Origin: Cyanobacteria bacterium M_surface_7_m2_037
GTDB lineage: Bacteria; Cyanobacteriota; Cyanobacteriia; PCC-6307; Cyanobiaceae
Length of the DNA: 16,835 bases
Direction of reading: 5' to 3'
Assembly (NCBI GenBank): GCA_016882585.1
Contig: VGPP01000023.1
Coordinates: forward strand, 1-16,835
The translations under genes and the position numbers were made by a program. Positions 5,414 through 12,606 of this stretch are shown in pieces (positions within the stretch are counted from its first letter, which is position 1; each line of letters opens with the position of its first letter). The notes under the pieces are model-generated. The model was not told the origin of the DNA. It worked only from the letters and a program-made list of their open reading frames with translations, and searched no databases.

Positions 5414-6690
5414 CGGGCAATCACAGCGGAGAGGGCCAGTCTGGCCATACCTTGCGCCGCTGTGCACTGGGGTCGGTTAAGCACAGGCCGCCCCAGCAGG
5501 CGCTGGCGCAGGGCCCGCCACTGCGGATTGCGGGCACCACCGCCCAGGCTGACCACCCGCTGCACCGGCGGCGCCCCCAACTGCTCGAGCCGCTGCCAGC
5601 CCGCCCGCTCAATCTCCGCCAGCCCCTCCAGCAGGGCCTGCAGATAGAGGGCATCACTCACTGGGCGCGGCTCGAGCAGCGGCTCGAGCAGCGGATCATC
5701 GATCGGGAAGCGCTCCCCGGCGCGGGGCAGCGGCCGCAGCGCCAGCCCACTGCTGCGGCGCGGATCGATCTGGCGGCTGAGCTCCGCCAGCTGCGCATCG
5801 CTGAACCAGCGGCGCAGCACCCCGGCGCCGGCATTCGACGCCCCGCCCACCAACCAGCGCCCTCCCACCCGCTGGCAGCTGATGCCAGGGCCCTGCAAGG
5901 GCCGATCGCTGAATTGCTTGAGCACCAAGGTGGTGCCAAGCACCGTGGCGCCATCACCCTCCTGCAGATCAGCCGCGAGCACCGCCGCACTGGCATCGGT
6001 GCTACCTGCCACCACCATGCACGTCGCCGGTAGGCCGAGCGCCGCTGCCGCTTCGCCCCCCAAGCACCCCAGGGGCTGACCCGACGGGCAGATCTCAGGC
6101 AGCACCGCACTCCAGGGTTGCTGCGCCAGCTGCCCCAGCCAGCGGCGCTGATGCTGATCCCAGCCCAGGCGCAGATTGTTGCCCTCCTCGCCCCAGCGCC
6201 AATCGCCGAGGAGCCAACCCATCAGCCAATCGGCCTGGTGGCGCAGCAGCCATGGGCCAGGCTCGGGGCACAGGCGGGCCTGCTCCAGCAAACGCAGCGC
6301 CCGGGCCAGGCTGCCGCTGGCACTGGCGGCCGGGGTTTGAGCACCCGCTTCACCCACCAGCGCCGCGGCGGCTTCCGCCTGCTCCGGGCAAGCCAGGTGA
6401 TACGGCAGGGCCGCAGCCAGCGGCCCTGAAGCGAGGCTGCCGTCTGGGTGGCAGAGCAGCAGGGTGCCGGAGGTGCCATCGATGGCGATCGCGGCCACCG
6501 CCGTGCGCAGATCGCCCGGCAACGCATGGCACAACGCGCCCAAGCCATCGCGCCAGCCCCGTGGGTCTTCAAACGCGGCGGGGTAGTCGGCACTGAGCTC
6601 AGCCACCACCTGGCCGGCGGCATTCACCGCCGCCAGCCGAAGTCCACTGGTGCCCAGGTCAACGCCCAGGCCGAGCGGTTCAGGCAGCAA
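5410..6690 (-). CDS. FGGY-family pentulose kinase (D-ribulose/D-xylulose kinase-like)
   Basis: Sugar kinase that phosphorylates a pentulose with ATP in the cytoplasm. A cyanobacterial homologue (SePSK) was reported to prefer D-ribulose, while older annotations call these xylulokinases; substrate here is not decided. The 426 residues show an N-terminal FGGY phosphate loop (LGVDLGTSGLRLAAV, with Asp11 and Thr14), AIDGTSGTLLL (69-79), a central GSTDASAAVLAADL with candidate catalytic Asp232, LGTTLVLKQF, and a C-terminal SLGGGARNPQWRALRQRLLGRPV nucleotide-binding region. It is shorter than typical xylulokinases (near 480-500), as in the SePSK type. The start is probably TTG 6690, inside the end of metK (11-bp overlap), because no ATG lies before the phosphate loop. 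Its stop overlaps the 39-aa peptide start. Confidence 0.88.
   Translation of the reverse strand: MLPEPLGLGVDLGTSGLRLAAVNAAGQVVAELSADYPAAFEDPRGWRDGLGALCHALPGDLRTAVAAIAIDGTSGTLLLCHPDGSLASGPLAAALPYHLACPEQAEAAAALVGEAGAQTPAASASGSLARALRLLEQARLCPEPGPWLLRHQADWLMGWLLGDWRWGEEGNNLRLGWDQHQRRWLGQLAQQPWSAVLPEICPSGQPLGCLGGEAAAALGLPATCMVVAGSTDASAAVLAADLQEGDGATVLGTTLVLKQFSDRPLQGPGISCQRVGGRWLVGGASNAGAGVLRRWFSDAQLAELSRQIDPRRSSGLALRPLPRAGERFPIDDPLLEPLLEPRPVSDALYLQALLEGLAEIERAGWQRLEQLGAPPVQRVVSLGGGARNPQWRALRQRLLGRPVLNRPQCTAAQGMARLALSAVIAR
5669..5692. repeat. 12-bp tandem duplication inside the FGGY kinase gene
   Basis: GGCTCGAGCAGC occurs twice in tandem. It encodes a repeated Leu-Leu-Glu-Pro-type stretch in the protein (DPLLEPLLEPRP). 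The reading frame is preserved, so it looks like a harmless in-frame slippage duplication. Confidence 0.6.
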
Positions 6691-7948
6691 CGCGGCTGGC
6701 GGTGGCCTGCTTCAGGGTTGCGGCGATCGCCTCCACGTTTTCCCAGGGGAGGTTCAGGTCGCTGCGGCCGAAGTGGCCGTAGGCGGCCACGTCTTGGTAG
6801 AAGCGGCCACCACGCTGCTGGGGCAGCTGGCGCAGGCCGAAGGTTTCGATGATCGCGCCGGGGCGCAGATCGAAGTGTTCCTGCACCAACGCGGTGAGAT
6901 CGGCGTTGCTGATGGCGCCGGTGCCGAAGCTCTCCACCAGAATGCTCACCGGCTTGGCCACGCCGATGGCGTAGCTGAGCTGCACTTCGGCCTTACGGGC
7001 CAGGCCAGCCGCCACAAGGGCTTTGGCCACATAACGGGCGGCGTAGGCGGCGGAGCGGTCCACCTTGGTGGGATCTTTGCCGGAGAAGGCACCGCCGCCG
7101 TGGCGGGCGTAGCCGCCGTAGGTGTCCACGATGATCTTGCGGCCGGTGAGGCCGGCATCACCCTGGGGGCCGCCCACCACGAACTTGCCGGTGGGATTCA
7201 CCAGGAAGCGGGTGCTGTCTTTGGCGGGCTTGAGGCTCAGATCAGCGGTGGCGGGCTCCACCACGTGCTGCCAGAGATCAGCAGAGATGCGCTCGCGCAG
7301 GGCCTTCTCCTCGGAGATGCCGTCGATCTCAGCGGTGTGCTGGGTGGAGATCAGGATCGTGTCGATCGCCACGGGCTGATCGTTTTCGTAGACCACGCTC
7401 ACCTGGGTTTTGCCGTCAGGCAACAGGTAGCCGAGACTGCCGCTGTGGCGCACTTCCGCCAGGCGCCGCGCCAGGCGGTGGGCCAGGCTGATCGGCAGCG
7501 GCATCAGCTCCGGCGTTTCATCGCAGGCGTAGCCAAACATGATGCCCTGATCGCCTGCACCCACCAGATCGAGGGGGTCGCCGGCGTGGTCGTCGGCCTC
7601 ATTCACCCCCTGGGCGATATCGGGCGACTGCTGATCCAGGGCCACGAGCACCGCGCAGCTGTTGGCATCGAAGCCACCGGCGCGGGCGCCGCTGTAGCCG
7701 ATCTGCTCGATCACGCCGCGCACCAGGGTGTTGAAGTCAACCCGGGCGGTGGTGGTGACCTCACCGGTGATTAGGCAGAGGCCCGTGTTCACCACGGTTT
7801 CGCAGGCCACCCGCGAGGCCGGATCCTGAGCCAGCAGTGCATCGAGCACGGCATCGCTCACCTGATCACAGATCTTATCGGGGTGACCTTCGGTCACCGA
7901 TTCCGAGGTGAACACGTAGCGCGATGGCGCCCCGGCGGTGCTGCTCAT
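6680..7948 (-). CDS. metK: S-adenosylmethionine synthetase
   Basis: Makes SAM from methionine and ATP, supplying methyl groups for chlorophyll, nucleic acid and protein methylation, including PrmC encoded in this window. The 422-residue sequence is full length with all hallmark motifs: SESVTEGHPDKICDQVSDA (15-33), GAGDQGIMFGYA (130-141), DTYGGYARHGGGAFSGKDPTKVDRSAAY (metal/ATP loop about 275-302) and SYAIGVAKPVS near the C-terminus. ATG 7948 gives the standard N-terminus; no clear Shine-Dalgarno site. It lies 32 bp after the HAD gene and overlaps the kinase start by 11 bp, so it is part of one minus-strand run with rpsA. I see no SAM riboswitch in the short gap upstream. Confidence 0.98.
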   Translation of the reverse strand: MSSTAGAPSRYVFTSESVTEGHPDKICDQVSDAVLDALLAQDPASRVACETVVNTGLCLITGEVTTTARVDFNTLVRGVIEQIGYSGARAGGFDANSCAVLVALDQQSPDIAQGVNEADDHAGDPLDLVGAGDQGIMFGYACDETPELMPLPISLAHRLARRLAEVRHSGSLGYLLPDGKTQVSVVYENDQPVAIDTILISTQHTAEIDGISEEKALRERISADLWQHVVEPATADLSLKPAKDSTRFLVNPTGKFVVGGPQGDAGLTGRKIIVDTYGGYARHGGGAFSGKDPTKVDRSAAYAARYVAKALVAAGLARKAEVQLSYAIGVAKPVSILVESFGTGAISNADLTALVQEHFDLRPGAIIETFGLRQLPQQRGGRFYQDVAAYGHFGRSDLNLPWENVEAIAATLKQATASRVAA

Positions 7949-7980
7949 TCGCTCAGCGGGTTGGCAAATAGCCCACCACC

Positions 7981-8772
7981 CTAAGGGCCCGTGAGGCTGA
8001 GCTCGCTCCAGTGGTGAATAAGGGGATGGGGCTCGGCCAAGGGCGGTGGAGTACTCCAGGCCGCGGTGTAACCGAGGGCCAGCTGATGCGGAATCCCCGC
8101 TGCCACCGCCATGCGCAGATCACTGTTGGCATCGCCGATCAGGGCGCAGCGCCCTGCCGCCACCCCGAGCTGCTCGCACAGGCCATGCACGGCGGCGGGA
8201 TCCGGCTTGCGGGGGCGATGTTCCGCACTCCACAACCCGGCAAACAAGCCCTCCAAACCATGGCTGGCGAGGAAGTGCTCGATGCCGGCCATGTCGTCGT
8301 TGCTGATCACAGCACACACCACACCGGCCGCATTCAGCTGCTCGAGCCAAGGGCGCAGTCCATCGGTGGTGGTGCTGGTGGCCGCTGGAGCACCCAGGCT
8401 GCGGCGTGCATCCTGTTGATCGGCCTCGGCAAACACCCGCTCGCTCAGGGCGAGGGCCTCAGGCCAGCCCATGCCCACCTGCACCAGGGCGGTGGCGGTG
8501 GCAATCAGGTTGTGATCACGGCTGGCCACGGCGGTGATGCCCGCCGGACAGATCGCCGCAGCACGGAGGCCATAGGCCCGCTCCAGCAGCTGCTGGAGCT
8601 CGGGCAACAGGTTGGCTGGCACAACCGCGGCAGCCTGCTCCAGGCAAAGAAAAACCCTGGCCGAAGCCAGGGTGAGGAGCTGAGGCTCGCTGATGCTGAG
8701 GGTGCCGTCCTTGTCGAACAGCACAGCATCCACATCGCCCAGGGTCGTGCCGCGCAGTTGCAGGCACACCAT
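7981..8772 (-). CDS. HAD-superfamily hydrolase
   Basis: Probable phosphatase of the phosphoglycolate phosphatase-like HAD group; substrate unknown. The 263 residues carry all four HAD motifs: DKDGTL with nucleophile Asp20 and acid Asp22, Ser156 in VISNDD, Lys188 in RKPD and GDANSDLRMAVAAGI (212-226) for Mg binding. A helical cap lies between motifs 1 and 2. The ATG at 8772 is 5 bp after the rpsA stop, which implies translation coupled to rpsA. The unusual point is a perfect stem with a TTCG loop and a T-rich tail at about codons 34-43 on the coding strand, which looks like an intrinsic terminator. A photorespiratory role is possible but not shown. Confidence 0.88.
   Translation of the reverse strand: MVCLQLRGTTLGDVDAVLFDKDGTLSISEPQLLTLASARVFLCLEQAAAVVPANLLPELQQLLERAYGLRAAAICPAGITAVASRDHNLIATATALVQVGMGWPEALALSERVFAEADQQDARRSLGAPAATSTTTDGLRPWLEQLNAAGVVCAVISNDDMAGIEHFLASHGLEGLFAGLWSAEHRPRKPDPAAVHGLCEQLGVAAGRCALIGDANSDLRMAVAAGIPHQLALGYTAAWSTPPPLAEPHPLIHHWSELSLTGP
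8646..8673 (-). terminator. intrinsic-terminator-like hairpin inside the HAD gene
   Basis: On the transcribed strand ACCCTGGC and GCCAGGGT form a perfect 8-bp stem closed by a C(TTCG)G tetraloop and followed by TTTTCTTT. It is about 100 nt into the HAD coding sequence and about 105 nt after the rpsA stop. Structure is certain from sequence; termination activity is inferred. Confidence 0.6.
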
Positions 8773-8777
8773 GGGGA

Positions 8778-9845
8778 TCAGTCGAGGGTGACGCCCATGG
8801 GCTCGTTGTCTTCGGCCTGCTCGAGCAGCATCTGCTTGTAGCGGGCGGCCATCTCCTCGGCCTTCTCGAACACCTTCTGGGGATCGGTGAGCATGTCGCC
8901 GGGCTCGGGCTCGAGAGCCTTGGTGGAGAGGGAGATGCGACCGCGCTCGGCGTCGAGGTCGATGATCATCACCTTCATCTGATCGTTCACGTTGAGCACC
9001 GTGTGCGGTGTCTCGATGTGCTCGTGGCTGATCTCGGAGATGTGCAGCAGGCCGCTCACACCACCGATATCAATGAAGGCGCCGTAGGGCTTGATGCCGC
9101 GGACGGTACCGATCACCACTTCGCCCACTTCCAGGCGGTTCATCTTGCGCTCCACCAGGGCGCGGCGATGGCTGAGCACCAGGCGGTTGCGCTCTTCATC
9201 CACCTCAAGGAACTTGAGGGGCAGGAAGTCGGCAACGAGCTCTTCCTTGGGCTTGCGGGTGCTGATGTGGCTGCCGGGGATGAAGCCGCGCAGGCCTTCC
9301 ACGCGCACCAGTGCACCTCCACGGTTGGTGGCAAACACTTCGCTGTAGATGGTGGCGTCTTCCTTCTGCAGCTGACGCACGCGCTCCCAGGCGCGCTGAT
9401 ACTCGATGCGGCGGATCGAGAGGGTGAGCTGACCGTCTTCGTTCTCTTCGCTGAGGATGAAGAACTCACGCTCCTCACCGGGCTCGAGCACATCGCTGAT
9501 GCTCTCCACCCGGTTGATCGACACCTCCTGCATGGGCATGAAGGCGGCGGTCTTGGCGCCGATGTCGATCATTGAGCCCTTGGGCTCGATGGCGAACACG
9601 GTGCCCTTCACCACGTCGCCAGGCTTGAAGTTGTAGTCGTACTTGCTCAGCAGCGACGCGAACTCATCCAGGGTGAAGCCCACGGCATCGAGATCGCGGC
9701 CAGCGTTGCGGCTGCTTGAATCATCGGCACTGGGCACCTCTTCCGGAATGCCGAGATCGAAATCGGCGGCCGCCTCAGCGGCGAAATCCTGATCCCCGGC
9801 GAGCTCCTGCTCGCTGGTGGTGAGATCGGAAGGGGTCACGGTCAT
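8778..9845 (-). CDS. rpsA: 30S ribosomal protein S1 (cyanobacterial three-domain form)
   Basis: Ribosomal protein S1, which helps the 30S subunit bind mRNA. This matters in a genome where many genes lack Shine-Dalgarno sites. The 355-residue protein has an acidic N-terminal extension and three S1 RNA-binding domains at about 75-146 (GDVVKGTVFAIEPKGSMIDIG), 163-228 and 239-310 (GEVVIGTVRGIKPYGAFIDIGG), then a helical acidic tail. Cyanobacterial and chloroplast S1 usually have three domains rather than the six of E. coli. ATG 9845 is chosen because upstream in-frame residues are not S1-like and overlap the leader hairpin. No AGGAG is seen. HAD follows after 5 bp. A candidate promoter and strong leader hairpin precede it. 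Confidence 0.96.
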   Translation of the reverse strand: MTVTPSDLTTSEQELAGDQDFAAEAAADFDLGIPEEVPSADDSSSRNAGRDLDAVGFTLDEFASLLSKYDYNFKPGDVVKGTVFAIEPKGSMIDIGAKTAAFMPMQEVSINRVESISDVLEPGEEREFFILSEENEDGQLTLSIRRIEYQRAWERVRQLQKEDATIYSEVFATNRGGALVRVEGLRGFIPGSHISTRKPKEELVADFLPLKFLEVDEERNRLVLSHRRALVERKMNRLEVGEVVIGTVRGIKPYGAFIDIGGVSGLLHISEISHEHIETPHTVLNVNDQMKVMIIDLDAERGRISLSTKALEPEPGDMLTDPQKVFEKAEEMAARYKQMLLEQAEDNEPMGVTLD

Positions 9846-9882
9846 GGAGAGTCGGCGGCCTGCCTGTGGCAGTACGAGAGAG

Positions 9883-9914
9883 CCTCTGTCGCCGCCCGCC
9901 AACGGGCGCAGAGG
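9883..9914 (-). promoter_or_regulatory. GC-rich hairpin in the rpsA leader
   Basis: In the transcript CCTCTG-CGCCCG-TTGG-CGGGCG pairs, then after a 4-nt bulge CAGAGG closes the outer stem. The fold is 12 bp in total and sits about 37 nt before the rpsA ATG, near the proposed 5' end. S1 genes are often autoregulated through leader structure, so this is a candidate site (inference). Confidence 0.5.
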
Positions 9915-9916
9915 AA

Positions 9917-9941
9917 TCTCACACTATACAAACCAGTGAGA
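9917..9941 (-). promoter_or_regulatory. candidate rpsA promoter with flanking inverted repeat
   Basis: TATAGT (9923-9928, minus) is a good -10 hexamer; no clear -35 is seen at 17 bp. The hexamer lies between 6-bp inverted arms TCTCAC and GTGAGA, 13 bp apart. It lies just beyond the nrdR stop, so transcription would start shortly before the leader hairpin. Confidence 0.4.
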
Positions 9942-9949
9942 CGCCCCCT

Positions 9950-10444
9950 TCAGCCCACAGCCGCCAGACGCTTCCCGCCGCTGCGGCGGCTCGGGCCTTC
10001 CTTCAAGCCCTCAAGCGTGGCGACGAAATCGCCCACGCTCTGGAACTGGCGATACACCGAAGCAAAGCGCACATAGGCCACATCACTCATCTCGGCCAGC
10101 TGCAGCAGCACCAGTTCGCCGATTTCGCCGCTGCTCACCTCCCGGCCGCTGCGGCCCTGCAGCTGCAGCTCCAGCTCATCCACCACAACTTCCAAACGGC
10201 TGGGTTCCAACCCTGTCTTTTCACACGCGCGAATCAAGCCATGCAGCAACTTGCTGCGATTGAAGGCTTCGCGGCTGCCATTGCGCTTCACCACCGTGAT
10301 CGGCACCGTTTCCACCCGCTCGTAGGTGGTGAAGCGAAATTCACAATGCAAACATTCGCGGCGGCGGCGCACACTGCGGCCGGAATCAGCGGAACGCGAT
10401 TCGAGAACGCGGCTGTCGGTGTGCTGGCACGAAGGGCACTGCAT
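9950..10444 (-). CDS. nrdR: transcriptional repressor NrdR
   Basis: Nucleotide-sensing repressor of ribonucleotide reductase genes. The 164-residue protein begins MQCPSC and has the zinc ribbon with Cys3, Cys6, Cys31 and Cys34, the basic RRRREC segment, and an ATP-cone domain (about 47-137: ITVVKRNGSREAFNRSKLLHGLIRAC, then VAYVRFASVYRQF). The ATG at 10444 matches the family start; the frame extends upstream but the extra residues are not NrdR-like. The psbT terminator is 150 bp upstream, so nrdR probably has its own promoter; a -10-like TACACT is seen. rpsA follows after 104 bp with its own candidate promoter. Confidence 0.96.
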   Translation of the reverse strand: MQCPSCQHTDSRVLESRSADSGRSVRRRRECLHCEFRFTTYERVETVPITVVKRNGSREAFNRSKLLHGLIRACEKTGLEPSRLEVVVDELELQLQGRSGREVSSGEIGELVLLQLAEMSDVAYVRFASVYRQFQSVGDFVATLEGLKEGPSRRSGGKRLAAVG

Positions 10445-10472
10445 GGCCCGAAAGTCCGCCGGAAATGTGAAG

Positions 10473-10499
10473 CAAGTGTAGACAGTCTTCGTCCACTTG
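10473..10499 (-). promoter_or_regulatory. inverted repeat over the candidate nrdR promoter
   Basis: CAAGTG and CACTTG are 15 bp apart, so their centres are 21 bp (two helical turns) apart. A -10-like TACACT on the minus strand (10475-10480) overlaps one arm. It does not match the usual NrdR box as I know it, so the regulator is unknown. Confidence 0.3.
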
Positions 10500-10590
10500 A
10501 GAAGGGAGATCTGGCCAGGGATTTTGTTCTGTGCTCCAGGCAAAGCCGCTCCAGACCGTGAGACTGACGGCCTGGAGCTGTTGCAGACAA

Positions 10591-10617
10591 CAAAAAACCC
10601 CTGCCGTGGCAGGGGTT
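10591..10617 (-). terminator. strong intrinsic terminator after psbT
   Basis: The minus strand shows AACCCCTGC pairing perfectly with GCAGGGGTT around a CACG loop, continuing into a TTTTTTG tract. It is 26 bp after the psbT stop and ends the psbB-psbT unit before nrdR. Confidence 0.93.
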
Positions 10618-10642
10618 GAGCGGTGCTCCTGGCGGAGCTGAA

Positions 10643-10738
10643 TCACTTGCCGATCTTCGGGGGATCGCGGAAGGCGATCGCGAAGAACAGGGTGGAGATC
10701 GCCAGGGCCAGGATCAGGATGTAAGCGAAGCTTTCCAT
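10643..10738 (-). CDS. psbT: photosystem II reaction centre protein T
   Basis: A 31-residue single-helix thylakoid protein at the photosystem II dimer interface. The sequence starts MESFAYILILALAISTLFFA and ends FRDPPKIGK, matching PsbT in length, hydrophobic core and the FRDPPK end. The ATG is 18 nt after the psbB stop and has a GAGG-like site before it. It is co-transcribed with psbB, as in most cyanobacteria and plastids, and followed by a terminator. A GCGATCGC octamer lies within it. Confidence 0.96.
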   Translation of the reverse strand: MESFAYILILALAISTLFFAIAFRDPPKIGK

Positions 10739-10756
10739 GGTTGAACCTCGTGGCGA

Positions 10757-12316
10757 TCAGCTGAGGGTGGTGCCGGCGGGGGGCACGTAGCCCTCCGGCA
10801 GACGGCGGGTGGAACGGTCGCCCAGCTTCTGGAACAGACCGAACTCCACCTGTTCGCCCAGATCGGGGTCGATACCGGCGAACACATCGCGGTAGAGGGT
10901 GCGAGCACCGTGCCAGATGTGACCGAAGAAGAACAGCAGCGCGAAGCAGGCGTGGCCGAAGGTGAACCAGCCGCGGGGTGAGCTGCGGAAGGTGCCATCG
11001 GAGTGGTAAGTCTCGCGATCGAATTCGAACGCTTCACCCAGCTGAGCCTTGCGGGCCAGGCGTTTCACGTCGGCAGGGTCGGTGAAGGTCTGACCGTTGA
11101 GGGCGCCGCCGTACACCGTGGCGGTCACGCCGGTCTGCTCGAAGGAGTACTTCGCTTCAGCGCGGCGGAAGGGGATGTCAGCGCGAACGATGCCCTGGCT
11201 GTCTTCCAGAACCACAGGGAAGTTCTCGAAGAAGTTGGGCAGACGGCGCACTTCCAGATCGCGACCCTCTTTGTCGGTGAAGGCGATGTGACCCAGCCAG
11301 CCGGTGGGCAGGCCATCACCGTTCACCATCGGACCCACACGGAACAGACCGCCCTTGGCAGGGCTGTTGCCCACGTAGTCGTAAAAGGCGAGCTTCTCAG
11401 GAATCGTGGCGTAGGCCTGTTCCTTGCTGGCGCCGTTGTCGAGTGCGGTCTGCACGCGACGGTTGATCTCGGTCTTGAAGTAGCCCTGGTCCCACTGGTA
11501 GCGGGTGGGGCCGAACAGCTCAACCGGGGTGGCAGCAGCGCCGTACCACATGGTGCCGGCTACCACGAAGGCAGCGAAGAACACCGCAGCGATGGCGCTG
11601 GAGAGCACCGTTTCGATGTTGCCCATCCGCAGAGCCTTGTAGAGGCGCTCCGGCGGGCGGGTGGTGATGTGGAAGATGCCGGCAATGATTCCGACGATGC
11701 CAGCAGCGATGTGATGAGCCACGATGCCGCCCGGGTTGAAGGGGTTGAAGCCTTCAGGTCCCCAGGAGGGCTGCACCGGCTCGAGATGGCCTGTGATGCC
11801 GTAGGGGTCTGACACCCACATGCCAGGGCCGAACACACCGGTGAGGTGGAAGGCGCCGAAGCCGAAGCAGGCCAGACCGGCCAGCAGCAGGTGGATCCCG
11901 AAGATCTTGGGGAGGTCGAGGGCGGGCTCGCCGGTGCGAGGGTCCTGCCAGATCTCCAGATCCCAGTAGGTCCAGTGCCAGATGGCGGCCAGGAAGAGCA
12001 GGCCGCTGAGAATGATGTGGGCTGCTGCCACACCTTCGAAGCTCCAGAAGCCTGGGTCAACACCGGTTTCACCGGTGATGCTCCAGCCGCCCCAGCTGCC
12101 AGTCACGCCCAGGCGGGCCATGAACGGCATGACAAACATGCCCTGGCGCCACATCGGGTTGAGCACCGGGTCGGAGGGATCGAAGATGGCCAGCTCATAG
12201 AGCGCCATGGAGCCGGCCCAGCCGGCAACCAGAGCGGTGTGCATGAGGTGCACGGCCAAAAGACGGCCCGGGTCGTTGATCACGACCGTGTGCACCCGAT
12301 ACCAGGGCAATCCCAT
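10757..12316 (-). CDS. psbB: photosystem II CP47 chlorophyll-binding protein
   Basis: Core antenna protein of photosystem II with six membrane helices that binds chlorophyll a and passes energy to D1/D2. The 519-residue product begins MGLPWYRVHTVVINDPGRLL, includes the conserved GWAGSMALYELAIFDPSDPVLNPMWRQGMF and LNPSW-type lumen loop sequences, and has the long lumenal loop before helix VI (WFTFGHACFALLFFFGHIWHGARTLYRDVFAG). Length is as expected. The ATG at 12316 is selected by homology; the frame extends 64 codons further upstream without family sequence. No clear Shine-Dalgarno site or promoter is visible upstream. It is divergent from the ferredoxin-like gene (290 bp between). Confidence 0.98.
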   Translation of the reverse strand: MGLPWYRVHTVVINDPGRLLAVHLMHTALVAGWAGSMALYELAIFDPSDPVLNPMWRQGMFVMPFMARLGVTGSWGGWSITGETGVDPGFWSFEGVAAAHIILSGLLFLAAIWHWTYWDLEIWQDPRTGEPALDLPKIFGIHLLLAGLACFGFGAFHLTGVFGPGMWVSDPYGITGHLEPVQPSWGPEGFNPFNPGGIVAHHIAAGIVGIIAGIFHITTRPPERLYKALRMGNIETVLSSAIAAVFFAAFVVAGTMWYGAAATPVELFGPTRYQWDQGYFKTEINRRVQTALDNGASKEQAYATIPEKLAFYDYVGNSPAKGGLFRVGPMVNGDGLPTGWLGHIAFTDKEGRDLEVRRLPNFFENFPVVLEDSQGIVRADIPFRRAEAKYSFEQTGVTATVYGGALNGQTFTDPADVKRLARKAQLGEAFEFDRETYHSDGTFRSSPRGWFTFGHACFALLFFFGHIWHGARTLYRDVFAGIDPDLGEQVEFGLFQKLGDRSTRRLPEGYVPPAGTTLS

Positions 12317-12606
12317 GGGGGTTAGGTCCGGGGTAACAATCAGCCGTCCGCTCCGGAGAACCGGTAGGCGGTTGGCAACACGATCAGGTTTAGCCAGCCG
12401 AAACCAGCAGACACTTGATCCGTGCTGGCGATGGTAAGGGGTTCCTGTGGCCCACTGATTCGATCGCAGCACAGCTGAAACGTGCCGTGATGCCTTGGAG
12501 CCCGCCACCAGCGGAGCAGAGCTCCCCAGCGGCAGATCCAGCAGGCGGCGGCGGTTACAAAACGCAACCCTGAGGCTCAGAATGCGGCGGTTGCCCAGGG
12601 ATTGCC
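12317..12606. other. psbB / ferredoxin divergent intergenic region
   Basis: This 290-bp gap lies between two divergent starts. I find no convincing gene, RNA or well-matched promoter. The plus strand has only a weak TTACAA-17-CAGAAT pair (from about 12555) before the ferredoxin-like gene. The psbB leader has no clear -10. Confidence 0.5.

Noticed and set aside
6650..7774. Long plus-strand open frame opposite metK (374 codons)
   Set aside because: It lies antisense to a well-recognised gene in high-GC DNA, where such open frames are common, and has His/Gly/Ala-rich sequence without known motifs.
7949..7980. SAM riboswitch before metK
   Set aside because: The gap is only 32 bp and shows no recognisable riboswitch fold.
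8011..8841. Plus-strand frame opposite the HAD gene
   Set aside because: Antisense shadow; the HAD motifs on the minus strand are complete.
6485..10681. Three GCGATCGC (HIP1) octamers at 6485, 6723 and 10674
   Set aside because: Only slightly more than expected in such GC-rich DNA by a rough estimate, so not strong evidence of HIP1 enrichment.
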